A DNA stretch of 26,394 nucleotides from Halieaceae bacterium. GTDB lineage: Bacteria > Pseudomonadota > Gammaproteobacteria > Pseudomonadales > Halieaceae. A program made the translations under genes and the position numbers. Under the pieces are notes generated by a model. It saw only the letters and a list, made by a program, of their open reading frames with translations. It was not told the DNA's origin and ran no database searches. Shown here piece after piece: positions 9,849-17,428 of this stretch; the stretch's first letter is position 1; each line of letters starts with the position of its first letter. The stretch lies in the NCBI GenBank assembly GCA_002683395.1, contig NYTG01000014.1:25661-52054 (forward strand), given 5' to 3'.

Positions 9849-10339
9849 CAGTCGACAGTTTCTGGGATTGGTCGCTCGGCAAGTATCGCTGTGAGGCCAC
9901 GCAACAATGCTTGCTGGCGCTGCAGGAGGAGGCGGATCTGGTCATTCTCGAGGCCTTGTTTGCTTGCTGGTTAGCGACTCAGCGCGTTCACTGGCAATCG
10001 GGTGACGTGGCGGCGATGCGCGAGGCCACCGGGGTGTGGATCGAAGAGGTCATCCTGCCGTTGCGGTCCACTCGCGAGCGCTGGAAGCCCGATGCCGAAA
10101 AACAATCGCAGCGCCAACAGATATTGCGACTCGAAGTCGATGCGGAGCGCTACCTTGCTGAGCTGATGTGGGCGAATACCGATACAGTTGGTGACATCGG
10201 TCCTGACACCGTGCAGCGAAATGAGCTCGCCACGGTTGAGCTAATGAACGCTAACCTCAGCGCTTTGCCTGTCTTTAATAAGGGTGAATTTGTCTCGGAA
10301 CGGCAGCAACTGGTAGCACTGCTGATTCAGTCGACGTAA
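9845..10339 (+). CDS. TIGR02444 family protein of unknown function
   Basis: A 164-residue, largely helical soluble protein beginning with the FWDWSLGKY motif, then C-LALQEEADLVILEALFACWLA, the N-terminal pattern of the TIGR02444/DUF2390 family found in gammaproteobacteria. No catalytic motif is visible and the function is unknown. The reading frame extends upstream to a GTG at 9806, but the GTG at 9845 is preferred: it overlaps the GIY-YIG stop (GTGA), has AAGGAG ten bases upstream, and puts FWDWSL at the usual N-terminal position. It is probably transcribed with the GIY-YIG gene and perhaps the FKBP gene, which starts 41 bases later. Confidence 0.8.
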   Translation: MTVDSFWDWSLGKYRCEATQQCLLALQEEADLVILEALFACWLATQRVHWQSGDVAAMREATGVWIEEVILPLRSTRERWKPDAEKQSQRQQILRLEVDAERYLAELMWANTDTVGDIGPDTVQRNELATVELMNANLSALPVFNKGEFVSERQQLVALLIQST

Positions 10340-10380
10340 CATCGCCACCCGATTTGAATGAAATACGGAGAACGTTAAGC

Positions 10381-11109
10381 ATGAGTACCCTGATAAAGCA
10401 GATGGGACGGCTCTCGGTCGCCACGGTATTGATTATGATGTGGGGCTGCGGCGGCGCCTCACAGGAACAGGAGGTAAGCTTGGAAACTACTGATGCACGA
10501 CTCAGCTACGGTATTGGTTTGCGAATGGGTCAGCGAATGGCCGCCGATGGCATGACAGTCGATGTGGCTGCCTACGCAGCCGGCCTCGAAGACGCTCTGA
10601 CTGGCGCGGACGCGAAGCTCACCGACGAAGAGATCAACACCGAAATGTCGGCCTTCCAGGAGCGCCGTGAGGCGGAAGCGGGCGCAGAGCGCGTTGCGCT
10701 GGCGCAGTCTAATCTGGAGGCAGGCAGGGCCTACATGGCCGAAATGAGTAGCGCAGAAGGCGTGCAAACGACCGAATCGGGTCTTCAGTACATCGTGATG
10801 GAGGCAGGCGAGGGCGACAGCCCGGTAGCCGCAGATTCTGTCGAAGTACACTATGAGGGCCAGCTTATCGACGGCACGGTCTTTGACAGCAGTTTTGAAC
10901 GCGGAGAAACCGTGACTTTCGGGCTGACTCAGGTGATTCCAGGCTGGACCGAAGGTCTGCAGCTGATGAAGCCAGGCGGAAAGTTCAAATTCATCATTCC
11001 GCCCGAGCTGGGATATGGTGAGGGAGGGGCAGGACAAATGATTGGCCCTAACGCTACCCTGCGCTTTGACGTGGAGCTGATCGCGGTGGTTAAGGCTGAC
11101 GCTGAGTAA
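10381..11109 (+). CDS. FKBP-type peptidyl-prolyl cis-trans isomerase, exported (Mip/FkpA-like)
   Basis: Folding helper of the cell envelope. The 242 residues start with a hydrophobic signal (LSVATVLIMMWG, about 11-22) ending in Cys23. MWGC is an imperfect lipobox, so it may be a lipoprotein or simply secreted. A helical dimerisation domain follows (LSYGIGLRMG through about 125), as in Mip and FkpA, and then the FKBP catalytic domain (about 133-240) with VEVHYEGQLIDGTVFDSS, VIPGWTEGLQLM and GYGEGG. The ATG at 10381 has GGAG ten bases upstream; a TTG at 10354 in the same frame would add nine residues before the signal. It is followed by a strong terminator. Confidence 0.92.
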   Translation: MSTLIKQMGRLSVATVLIMMWGCGGASQEQEVSLETTDARLSYGIGLRMGQRMAADGMTVDVAAYAAGLEDALTGADAKLTDEEINTEMSAFQERREAEAGAERVALAQSNLEAGRAYMAEMSSAEGVQTTESGLQYIVMEAGEGDSPVAADSVEVHYEGQLIDGTVFDSSFERGETVTFGLTQVIPGWTEGLQLMKPGGKFKFIIPPELGYGEGGAGQMIGPNATLRFDVELIAVVKADAE

Positions 11110-11120
11110 GCTCGGTCGGT

Positions 11121-11140
11121 GATCTCCGTGCACGGGGATC
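11121..11140. repeat. 20-base near-palindrome downstream of the FKBP gene
   Basis: GATCTCCGTG followed by CACGGGGATC reads as an inverted repeat with a single mismatched pair per arm. It lies between the FKBP stop (11109) and the intrinsic terminator at 11168. It could form an extra 3' stem in the transcript; no known site was recognised. Confidence 0.3.
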
Positions 11141-11167
11141 TGACACGACGATAGTGTGATCGCGAGA

Positions 11168-11192
11168 AAGCGCCCCCAGGGGCGCTTTTTTT
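11168..11192 (+). terminator. Rho-independent terminator after the FKBP gene
   Basis: AAGCGCCCC (11168-11176) pairs with GGGGCGCTT (11179-11187) across a two-base CA loop, and a T-run continues to 11192. This is a textbook intrinsic terminator for the plus-strand genes. On the minus strand the stem is followed by only three T residues, so it would serve gshA poorly. Confidence 0.9.
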
Positions 11193-11261
11193 ATGCCATG
11201 AATCACTCAGCGTTGACGACTGAGTGCCCGGAGCGGTCTGCCTCGCCTCAACTCGATGCGC

Positions 11262-12848
11262 TCAGACAGAGTGATACTGATCGTAGAACTGAGACAGATA
11301 GGTGTCGAAGGGCTGACTGTCTTGCGCTTCCAGCTCCTGTTGTCGTTGCAGTGAAGCTTCGGCTTCGCGCGTCATGAGTTGCCATGTGGCATCCGGCATC
11401 GCATCAGACAGGTGCTGAGTATGCCACTCGCGGGAATAGCGTAGCGCCAATTGCCAGAAGCTCTGCTGTGCGGATTCCATCTCCCTCAGTATTCTGGCCG
11501 ACAGTGTCAGCTCGGGGTCACGTATCTGTTGTCGCGCATGATCCACTACCCTCTGATAATCGTTGCCGGCGTATTGCGAGTCATACCACTGTGCAACCGC
11601 CGCCATACTCTCGAGAATGGGTTCAGCCAGATCCGACAGAGACGTCTCGACGCCTTGCCGGGAAAGCAACGTTAGCCCGTTCTCTCTGCCACGATTCACC
11701 ATGCGCTGCAGGTTAATCGTATTTTGGCGCTGCCCTTCGGCATCACATTGCGGGCTGTCATCGATTAAGCAGGCGAGGAGAAACAGGTCAATCAAGCGCA
11801 TCGTATCCGCATCAATACCGAAGGGCATGAAAGGGTTGATGTCCACGCAGCGCACTTCGACATATTCAATCCCGTTTCGAGCGAGTGCAACAACCGGCGC
11901 TTCGCCACTCTGAGCAACTCGCTTGGGTCGAATCGGGCTGTAGTATTCGTTTTCGATTTGGAGCAGTGACGCGTTGAGTTGCGCGCGTTCACCGTTATCC
12001 ATTACGTCAAACTGCGAGTAGGGCGCGTGAGGTGTGAGAATGGCGCTACGCAGGGTGGAAATGTACTCATCAAGATCGTTATAGCAGACGTCCATTCCCG
12101 CCTGTGCGTTACTGGTATAACCCAGATCCCCCATCCGTAAGGTGGTGGCGAAGGGTAGGTAGTAGCTGTGATGGTCGTTGCCCATGGGCTGCAGCGGATG
12201 ATTTTTATTGCCCTGAAGAAAGCTGGCACACACGGCTGGCGAGGCGCCGAGCAAATACATCAGAAACCAGACCCGAGAGAAAAAATTTCGGATCAGCGCA
12301 AGATACCCTTGTGTCTGAAATGCCTGCGCACTCTGGTCACTGCCGGCCAGTGAACCCGCCGCTATCCAAAATGACTCTGGCAGCGAGAAGTTGTAGTGGA
12401 TGCCGGCAATGGCCTGCATCTTTCTCCCGTAACGCACGCTCAAACCGTTGCGATATATCCTTTTCATTTGCCCCACATTGGAGGATCCAAATTCGGCAAT
12501 CGGAATGCCTGCATCGCCATTTACGATGCAGGGCATACTCGCATTCCACAGGAGTTCATCCTCCAAGTGACGAGCAGTGAATCGGTGCAGATCTGCCAGC
12601 GCCTGCTCTGTTGCGTCGATGGAATGCGAAGCGGGTGTAATGAACTCCAGTAGCGCTTCGGAGTAATCCGTCGTGATCGCGGGATGGGTTAGCGCCGAGC
12701 CAAGCCCGCCGGGGTGGGGCGTCTGTGCCAGCGTGGCCTGACCCGCTGTGACTCTGAGGCTCTCTTTTTCTACGCCACGCCGGATCTGTCCCAGCCACTG
12801 GGGTTCGGCTTCTAGCAGCTGTCGGCATATCGCAGCGTGATTCGACAC
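11262..12848 (-). CDS. gshA: Glutamate-cysteine ligase
   Basis: Makes gamma-glutamylcysteine from glutamate, cysteine and ATP, the first step of glutathione synthesis; cytosolic. The 528-residue protein matches the proteobacterial GshA family (E. coli 518): RGVEKESLRV near 23-32, HPGGLGSALTHPAITTDYSE, LLEFITP, the Met/Arg segment SNVGQMKRIYRNGL-VRYG, GIHYNFS, FLQGNKNHPLQPMG and EYVEVRCVDINPF. The open frame extends upstream to 12944, but the GTG at 12848 has AGGAG five bases before it and gives the family N-terminus, so it is the chosen start. It diverges from pilU across a 170-base region with unusual repeats. gshB is not in the window. Confidence 0.95.
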   Translation of the reverse strand: MSNHAAICRQLLEAEPQWLGQIRRGVEKESLRVTAGQATLAQTPHPGGLGSALTHPAITTDYSEALLEFITPASHSIDATEQALADLHRFTARHLEDELLWNASMPCIVNGDAGIPIAEFGSSNVGQMKRIYRNGLSVRYGRKMQAIAGIHYNFSLPESFWIAAGSLAGSDQSAQAFQTQGYLALIRNFFSRVWFLMYLLGASPAVCASFLQGNKNHPLQPMGNDHHSYYLPFATTLRMGDLGYTSNAQAGMDVCYNDLDEYISTLRSAILTPHAPYSQFDVMDNGERAQLNASLLQIENEYYSPIRPKRVAQSGEAPVVALARNGIEYVEVRCVDINPFMPFGIDADTMRLIDLFLLACLIDDSPQCDAEGQRQNTINLQRMVNRGRENGLTLLSRQGVETSLSDLAEPILESMAAVAQWYDSQYAGNDYQRVVDHARQQIRDPELTLSARILREMESAQQSFWQLALRYSREWHTQHLSDAMPDATWQLMTREAEASLQRQQELEAQDSQPFDTYLSQFYDQYHSV

Positions 12849-12903
12849 GGTGACTCCTGTGTGAGGAATTGACGGCAATAGCTCTGGGCTTCCGCCGGCA
12901 TCA

Positions 12904-12966
12904 GGGGTTAAATTGGGGCGGAGTGTACGGCGCGCGGGGCGCACCGTACAGGGGGTAAATACGGGG
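12904..12966. promoter_or_regulatory. Inverted repeat flanked by direct repeats in the gshA/pilU divergent region
   Basis: A 27-base inverted repeat has arms TGTACGGCGCGC (12924-12935) and GCGCACCGTACA (12939-12950), differing at one pair around a GGG centre. On each side lies a similar G-rich/TAAAT block, GGGGTTAAATTGGGG (12904-12918) and GGGGGTAAATACGGGG (12951-12966), in direct orientation. The ensemble is centred between two divergent genes, where a regulator binding site or a structured leader would be expected. No known operator consensus was recognised. Confidence 0.5.
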
Positions 12967-13018
12967 CTTTAATGGACCGAGAGCCCGCGCGACGAGAACA
13001 CAAGGAGGTGTGTCAGTC

Positions 13019-14131
13019 ATGCGTATACATCAGTGGTTGAAGGTGCTGGCCGAGCGCAAGGGGTCTGATCTGTATCTGGCCACCGGTGCGCCGCCTTGTG
13101 CAAAGTTTGACGGTGAACTGAAAACCATTTCTTCCGACGTATTGGCGCCCGGCGAGGTCGGTGAAATTGCCCATGAGTTGATGGATGACACCCAGCTAGA
13201 CGAGTTTTCCCGGGATCTGGAAATGAATTTAGCGGTGTCATTGCCTGGCGTGGGACGTTTCAGAGTCAATATTTTTCGTCAGCGCAATGAAGTCAGTATT
13301 GTTGCGCGCTTTATCGTGATGGAAATCCCGCAGTGGCATGAGCTGGGTTTACCAGAAATTCTGACAGAACTTATTCTGCATAAGCGAGGCTTGATGCTGT
13401 TTGTCGGAGCCACCGGTTCGGGAAAATCCACTTCTCTGGCAGCAATGATCGATTACCGTAACAGTCACACCAGTGGTCATATTGTGACGATCGAGGATCC
13501 GGTCGAGTTTGTACATCGGCACAAGAAATCGATCGTCAATCAGCGCGAGGTAGGGGTGGATACTCGCAGCTGGCACAACGCGTTGAAAAATACCCTGCGT
13601 CAGGCGCCGGACGTGATCTTGATCGGTGAAATCCGCGATCGTGAGACCATGGAGCACGCCATCGCTTTTGCAGAAACTGGGCACCTGTGCATTTCGACAC
13701 TCCACGCCAATAATGCCAACCAAGCGTTGGATCGAATTATTAACTTTTTCCCCGAGGAGAAGCGCCAGCAGTTGCTGATGGATTTATCTCTCAATCTGCA
13801 GGCTTTTGTGTCCCAGCGTCTCATTCCCAACACAAAAGGGGGGAGAAGCGCCGCGGTCGAGGTCATGTTGGGTTCTCCCAGCATCAAAGAACTGATCCTG
13901 AGGGGGGATGTGGGGGGGCTGAAAGAGATAATGGAAAAGTCGAAGGACCGGGGAATGAAAACCTTCGATATGGCGCTATTTGACCTGTGTAAGGCCGGTG
14001 AGATCACCAAAGCAGAGGCGCTGCGTAACGCCGACTCCGAGAACAATGTGCGGCTGCGTCTAAAGCTGTCGGGTGATCAACCTGCCCAGGGAGAAAAGAC
14101 GACTTTCAGTCTCGAGGACGAGCAGCTCTAA
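13019..14131 (+). CDS. pilU: Type IV pilus retraction ATPase PilU (PilT/PilU family)
   Basis: Hexameric ATPase that helps PilT pull back type IV pili, driving twitching motility. The 370 residues show the family motifs in order: Walker A GATGSGKST (130-138), Asp box VTIEDPVE (156-163), Walker B VILIGEIRDRET (199-210) and His box STLHAN (226-231). PilU rather than PilT is favoured by the N-terminus, the FAETGHLCISTLHANNANQ region and the long acidic C-terminal tail after the RL-LKL stretch, which match P. aeruginosa PilU as recalled. The GTG at 13010 is one base from the strong AAGGAGG and unusable; the ATG at 13019 has good spacing. pilT is not beside it. Its TAA overlaps the stop of the convergent DUF1631 gene. 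Confidence 0.9.
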   Translation: MRIHQWLKVLAERKGSDLYLATGAPPCAKFDGELKTISSDVLAPGEVGEIAHELMDDTQLDEFSRDLEMNLAVSLPGVGRFRVNIFRQRNEVSIVARFIVMEIPQWHELGLPEILTELILHKRGLMLFVGATGSGKSTSLAAMIDYRNSHTSGHIVTIEDPVEFVHRHKKSIVNQREVGVDTRSWHNALKNTLRQAPDVILIGEIRDRETMEHAIAFAETGHLCISTLHANNANQALDRIINFFPEEKRQQLLMDLSLNLQAFVSQRLIPNTKGGRSAAVEVMLGSPSIKELILRGDVGGLKEIMEKSKDRGMKTFDMALFDLCKAGEITKAEALRNADSENNVRLRLKLSGDQPAQGEKTTFSLEDEQL

Positions 14132-15909
14132 GCCTGAAATTGGCCCAGCCGCCCCCGGCCGCCGTCGTCTAGCAGCGTCTCTTGGAAGCTGGTCCTTCGC
14201 TCCAGAATATCGACCATATCGCGCTCAACTAGTGTTACCAGCTGAGGGACGGTCAGTTCTCTGAGCTTGATGCCATCGCGGTTCGTAAAAATGTAGCTGT
14301 CCTTATCGAGATCGCGCACCGCAACCCGCGCCATGATGGGCGGCTCTCGATCATGAAATCCCAGCCAGGTGCCGATAGGGATCTTTAGTTGCAATATGGC
14401 GTTGGGGTCAAAGGGCTGCTCCGCGCTGACGGCATGGCGGGTATCGTCTGACTGGGTTGTGGGTAACGCATCATGCTGCGCGGTGGCACGTTGTTCTGCC
14501 GTCCGCAGACGTTGCGCGGCCGCTTCACGCTCGCTGGCCCGCTCGGCTGCCTCTTTTTCGGCTAGCTGAGTCTGCTGATCCCTAGCCTCGACCTGTGCCG
14601 CCTGCTTTTGGCCAAGTAGTTGATTCCTCTCCTCCGCCGCCTCGATCAGTGCGCGGGAGAAGGTTTGCTGTGTGTCCAGTTTCACCGCCTCTCCGGAACG
14701 CAGCAGATTGGCGAAGTCATCGACGCTCACTCTCAGCGCTCTGGCGCCCGTGAAGTCCATGAATATCAAATAACTATTGCCGCCAAATGTCCCTGAAAGG
14801 CGCAGTCGGTGGATACCTTCAGGCCGATGGATACGGTACCACTGACCTGCCGCGATCCCGGTTTCCCGGAGCCTCTCAATAGAATTTTTTGTCCACGTGG
14901 AGGACGGCTGCCTCTCGAATAAAACGGGGCTCAGGGCGCCGTGGTCGTACTCAGCGGCACGCCGGAGCGACAGATACTCGAGCATGGCCGCGATGCTCTG
15001 GGCACTGTCGCTAGAGACCCCGACCTCCAGTAACACGTCGCGCGCGGCGTCAGGCAGCCCATCGGGTGTGTAGGGGACCTCCGCTTGAGAAGCCTGGCTA
15101 TCGGGCGGTGACCCTTTGGCAAATTGCAGAACAAATTGCGCAGTGATGCGACAGTATTGCTGCCAGAGATCGCTGCCGGTACCCAGATTTTTGATCAGGC
15201 TGACGCCGGCATCGAACCAGTTACCCCCCAGAAAGTTCGCCAACGTGGTCGGGAAGACGCGATCCCCGACTTGCTGGCTCAGTTGATCCGCCACCTCGCG
15301 CCGCACCAAGGTGTTCGCCATGGCGGTCGCTTCTCGTTCAATCAAACCCGGGTCAAGGCGTTCTAGCTTTATAGAATGCGCGCTGATTTTCTGCTCCAGC
15401 AGGTCTAACGTATGGTCAACAGCCGGCTCACTCGGAAAGTCTTGCAGGCAACGTTGTATGACCTCACTCACTGCGTCGAGCGCCAACTGGGCGGTCTTGC
15501 CAAGATCGCCGGACCAGCCTGCAAACCCCTCGTGAAGGGTATCCAGCAGGCGATGAACGGCATGCGCCCCTGGCGTAAAAAATCGATCTTCTCGACAAGC
15601 AAAAGCCGCGGCAAGGGGCTTAGTGGCCCACAGCAGCGCCAGCATTTTCGGGTCTAGGGGGTAACGCGACTGCCAGCGCGCGAAGACAGCATCGATCCAA
15701 GCGAGGATCGCGGCGGGCTCTGAGGCGATGGCGTCATGGCCCGCTTCATGCAGCGCGTCCACTAGTGTCTGATGACTGGTCAAGGAAAGTTTTGCCAGCG
15801 CGTCGAGAAGCGTCTCTCCGTTCAAGCCGTCAGTTTGTGGGGGAAAGGCAAAGCCTGTGCGCACCTCGACTTCCAGCGAGCGAGTCAGCGGCAGACGGTC
15901 ATCTTCCAT
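14128..15909 (-). CDS. DUF1631 family protein with two similar beta-rich domains around a coiled coil
   Basis: A 593-residue cytosolic protein resembling the DUF1631 family of gammaproteobacteria; function unknown. The first 350 residues are helical. Residues about 353-411 (GQWYRIHRPEG... NSYLIFMDFTGARAL) and 511-569 (GTWLGFHDREP... DSYIFTNRDGIKLRE) look like two copies of one small beta-barrel, similar to PilZ-like folds but without the canonical RxxxR and D/NxSxxG c-di-GMP motifs. Between them (about 417-480) is a charged Glu/Ala/Gln/Arg coiled coil. ATG at 15909 has AGGAG seven bases upstream; an ATG at 15933 in frame is less well placed. The stop codon overlaps that of pilU by four bases, tail to tail. 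A 14-base palindrome lies just upstream. Confidence 0.75.
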   Translation of the reverse strand: MEDDRLPLTRSLEVEVRTGFAFPPQTDGLNGETLLDALAKLSLTSHQTLVDALHEAGHDAIASEPAAILAWIDAVFARWQSRYPLDPKMLALLWATKPLAAAFACREDRFFTPGAHAVHRLLDTLHEGFAGWSGDLGKTAQLALDAVSEVIQRCLQDFPSEPAVDHTLDLLEQKISAHSIKLERLDPGLIEREATAMANTLVRREVADQLSQQVGDRVFPTTLANFLGGNWFDAGVSLIKNLGTGSDLWQQYCRITAQFVLQFAKGSPPDSQASQAEVPYTPDGLPDAARDVLLEVGVSSDSAQSIAAMLEYLSLRRAAEYDHGALSPVLFERQPSSTWTKNSIERLRETGIAAGQWYRIHRPEGIHRLRLSGTFGGNSYLIFMDFTGARALRVSVDDFANLLRSGEAVKLDTQQTFSRALIEAAEERNQLLGQKQAAQVEARDQQTQLAEKEAAERASEREAAAQRLRTAEQRATAQHDALPTTQSDDTRHAVSAEQPFDPNAILQLKIPIGTWLGFHDREPPIMARVAVRDLDKDSYIFTNRDGIKLRELTVPQLVTLVERDMVDILERRTSFQETLLDDGGRGRLGQFQA

Positions 15910-15923
15910 GATGTGTCTCCTGT

Positions 15924-15937
15924 ACAAATCCATTTGT
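15924..15937. repeat. Palindrome upstream of the DUF1631 gene
   Basis: ACAAAT-CC-ATTTGT is a perfect inverted repeat with six-base arms, 15-28 bases before the DUF1631 ATG and overlapping the start of its leader. It is AT-rich against GC-rich surroundings. It may be an operator, or chance. Confidence 0.3.
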
Positions 15938-15995
15938 GCCAGCGACGCAAATCGGTGGGACCTTGTCTGTCAGCGCTCCCCCGGCTCCCCCGGGA

Positions 15996-16009
15996 CGATA
16001 ATGTTATCG
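15996..16009. other. Hairpin overlapping the VWA gene stop codon
   Basis: CGATAA at 15996-16001 pairs with TTATCG at 16004-16009 across a TG loop; the minus-strand TAA stop of the VWA gene (16006-16004) lies within it. A C/G-rich stretch follows and no T-run, so it is a weak stop-proximal stem rather than a proven terminator. Confidence 0.25.
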
Positions 16010-17425
16010 CCTGTCTGACAGTAGCTTATCGATAATGCGTTCCAGCTGATTGAGGTTATTACACTCTTTTGCCACGTGACAGTGTCTTTTCACCACTAAC
16101 ATTTCGGAATCACCCGTCCCCCAGAGGCGCGTGGATTCCGGGTTGAGCCAGATAACCTTCTTGGAGCGTGCTTTCAGCTCCGCTAACAGATCCACCCTGA
16201 GATCAGCCTGATTGTTGCGCGCATCACCAAGAATAATCACCGTCGTGGCCCGATTGACCTCTGCCAGTGCGAGTTCAGAGAAGTCCTGCAGCGCTCGGCC
16301 ATAGTCTGTCGCGCCACCGTATTTCAGATTAACGAGCTCAATAGCCTGCTCAACCGGAAGGCTGGCAAAGAGGTCGCTGACTTCACCAAGGGCTGCTGAA
16401 AACGCAAAGCTGCGGGTTCGCGGCAACACATCCTGCAGTGCGTAAAGAAACATCAGTAAAAATTTGGCATAGGCGGCTACTGAACCACTGACATCGCAAA
16501 TCGCCATGATCTGGGGACGCTTTCGTTCGACTTTGCGCCAACGCGGATGAAAAGGGATGCCGTCGGTGGAAATTGCGCGGCGGACGGTCTCCCCGACATG
16601 GAGTTTGCCACGTCGGTATCGGCGTCTCCGGCGGCCGTGCCGTGCAGCCAATTTACGTGCCATGCGATCCATTAGGCGCTTCAAGCGTGCCATCTGGCTG
16701 TGATCAATATTGCCGAGTTTGAGTTTGGACAGCGACTCGTCCAACAGATCTTCTGTCGCGGCAGCGGCGTGGATCAAATAGGCGCGCTCAACTCTGTCCC
16801 GCACACGCTCACGTAGCTGCTCTCTCAATGCTTGTACCGCCTCGAAGGCAGCGGGTTCACTTTGCTCAAATTCGATGGCGGCTTCCCGAAGCGCCTCGTC
16901 ACCCAGTGCATCCAGTATTTTACGAACGTACTGTCCTCGCTGAGTAAACAGCGAGATCTCCTCTACCTTCGCCTCTACCGCAGCAGTTTCGATGGCGACT
17001 GACAGTGCGCTTTCGTCCTGCGATTCCAGTGCGTCAAATAACGCGTTGCCGCGTAAGCCTTCCAGGAGGTCGTCGTTAGCCTCAGCAAGGCCGGCTTGCT
17101 CAGGCGTCCCCGGGGGGGGCAGCGCGTCCGCCTCGTCGGAGTGGTTTTTGGCGTTGGCCGCTGGTCGCTCGGGAGTGGGTTGGAAATAGTCGTCAAAAGC
17201 GGCTTCAAACACGGTCAGTTCGTGGCGGGACTTGGCCAGTGCGGCAGCGAGTCCATTTTTGAGGAGTGACCTGTTCTCGTAGCCCATCAGCTCGGCGACT
17301 TCGATCGCATCAAGCGTATCGGCGGGTGACACGGGGATCTTCTTGCCACGCAGGTACTGCACGAAAGCCAGCAGTTGGTCGCTACTGGTGGCTGCGGGGG
17401 TAGCGCGATCCCGGACTCCAGCCAC
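16004..17425 (-). CDS. VWA domain protein of the CoxE/ViaA type
   Basis: A 473-residue protein with a helical N-terminal half, an Arg-rich linker GRRRRRYRRGK (264-274) and a C-terminal von Willebrand A domain. Its metal site (MIDAS) is complete: D311-x-S313-x-S315 in CDVSGSV, T373 in GGATDYG, and D401 in LGDARNN. KKVIWLNPE (422-430) is typical of CoxE-like members. Such proteins pair with MoxR AAA+ ATPases as chaperone/activation machines: CoxD-CoxE mature the Cu-Mo site of CO dehydrogenase, RavA-ViaA act on Fe-S enzymes. It starts with GTG three bases after the MoxR stop, so the two are coupled. The target is unknown. Confidence 0.85.
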   Translation of the reverse strand: MAGVRDRATPAATSSDQLLAFVQYLRGKKIPVSPADTLDAIEVAELMGYENRSLLKNGLAAALAKSRHELTVFEAAFDDYFQPTPERPAANAKNHSDEADALPPPGTPEQAGLAEANDDLLEGLRGNALFDALESQDESALSVAIETAAVEAKVEEISLFTQRGQYVRKILDALGDEALREAAIEFEQSEPAAFEAVQALREQLRERVRDRVERAYLIHAAAATEDLLDESLSKLKLGNIDHSQMARLKRLMDRMARKLAARHGRRRRRYRRGKLHVGETVRRAISTDGIPFHPRWRKVERKRPQIMAICDVSGSVAAYAKFLLMFLYALQDVLPRTRSFAFSAALGEVSDLFASLPVEQAIELVNLKYGGATDYGRALQDFSELALAEVNRATTVIILGDARNNQADLRVDLLAELKARSKKVIWLNPESTRLWGTGDSEMLVVKRHCHVAKECNNLNQLERIIDKLLSDRR

Positions 17426-17428
17426 TAG

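Noticed and set aside
10459..11133. 224-codon minus-strand open frame opposite the FKBP gene
   Set aside because: Fully antisense to a gene with clear domain motifs; its translation has no recognisable domain.
12104..12580. 158-codon plus-strand open frame inside gshA
   Set aside because: Antisense to conserved GshA motifs, with Trp/Arg/Cys-rich translation typical of a shadow frame.
13010..13012. GTG as start of pilU
   Set aside because: It lies one base after the AAGGAGG ribosome binding site, too close for initiation; the ATG at 13019 is correctly spaced.
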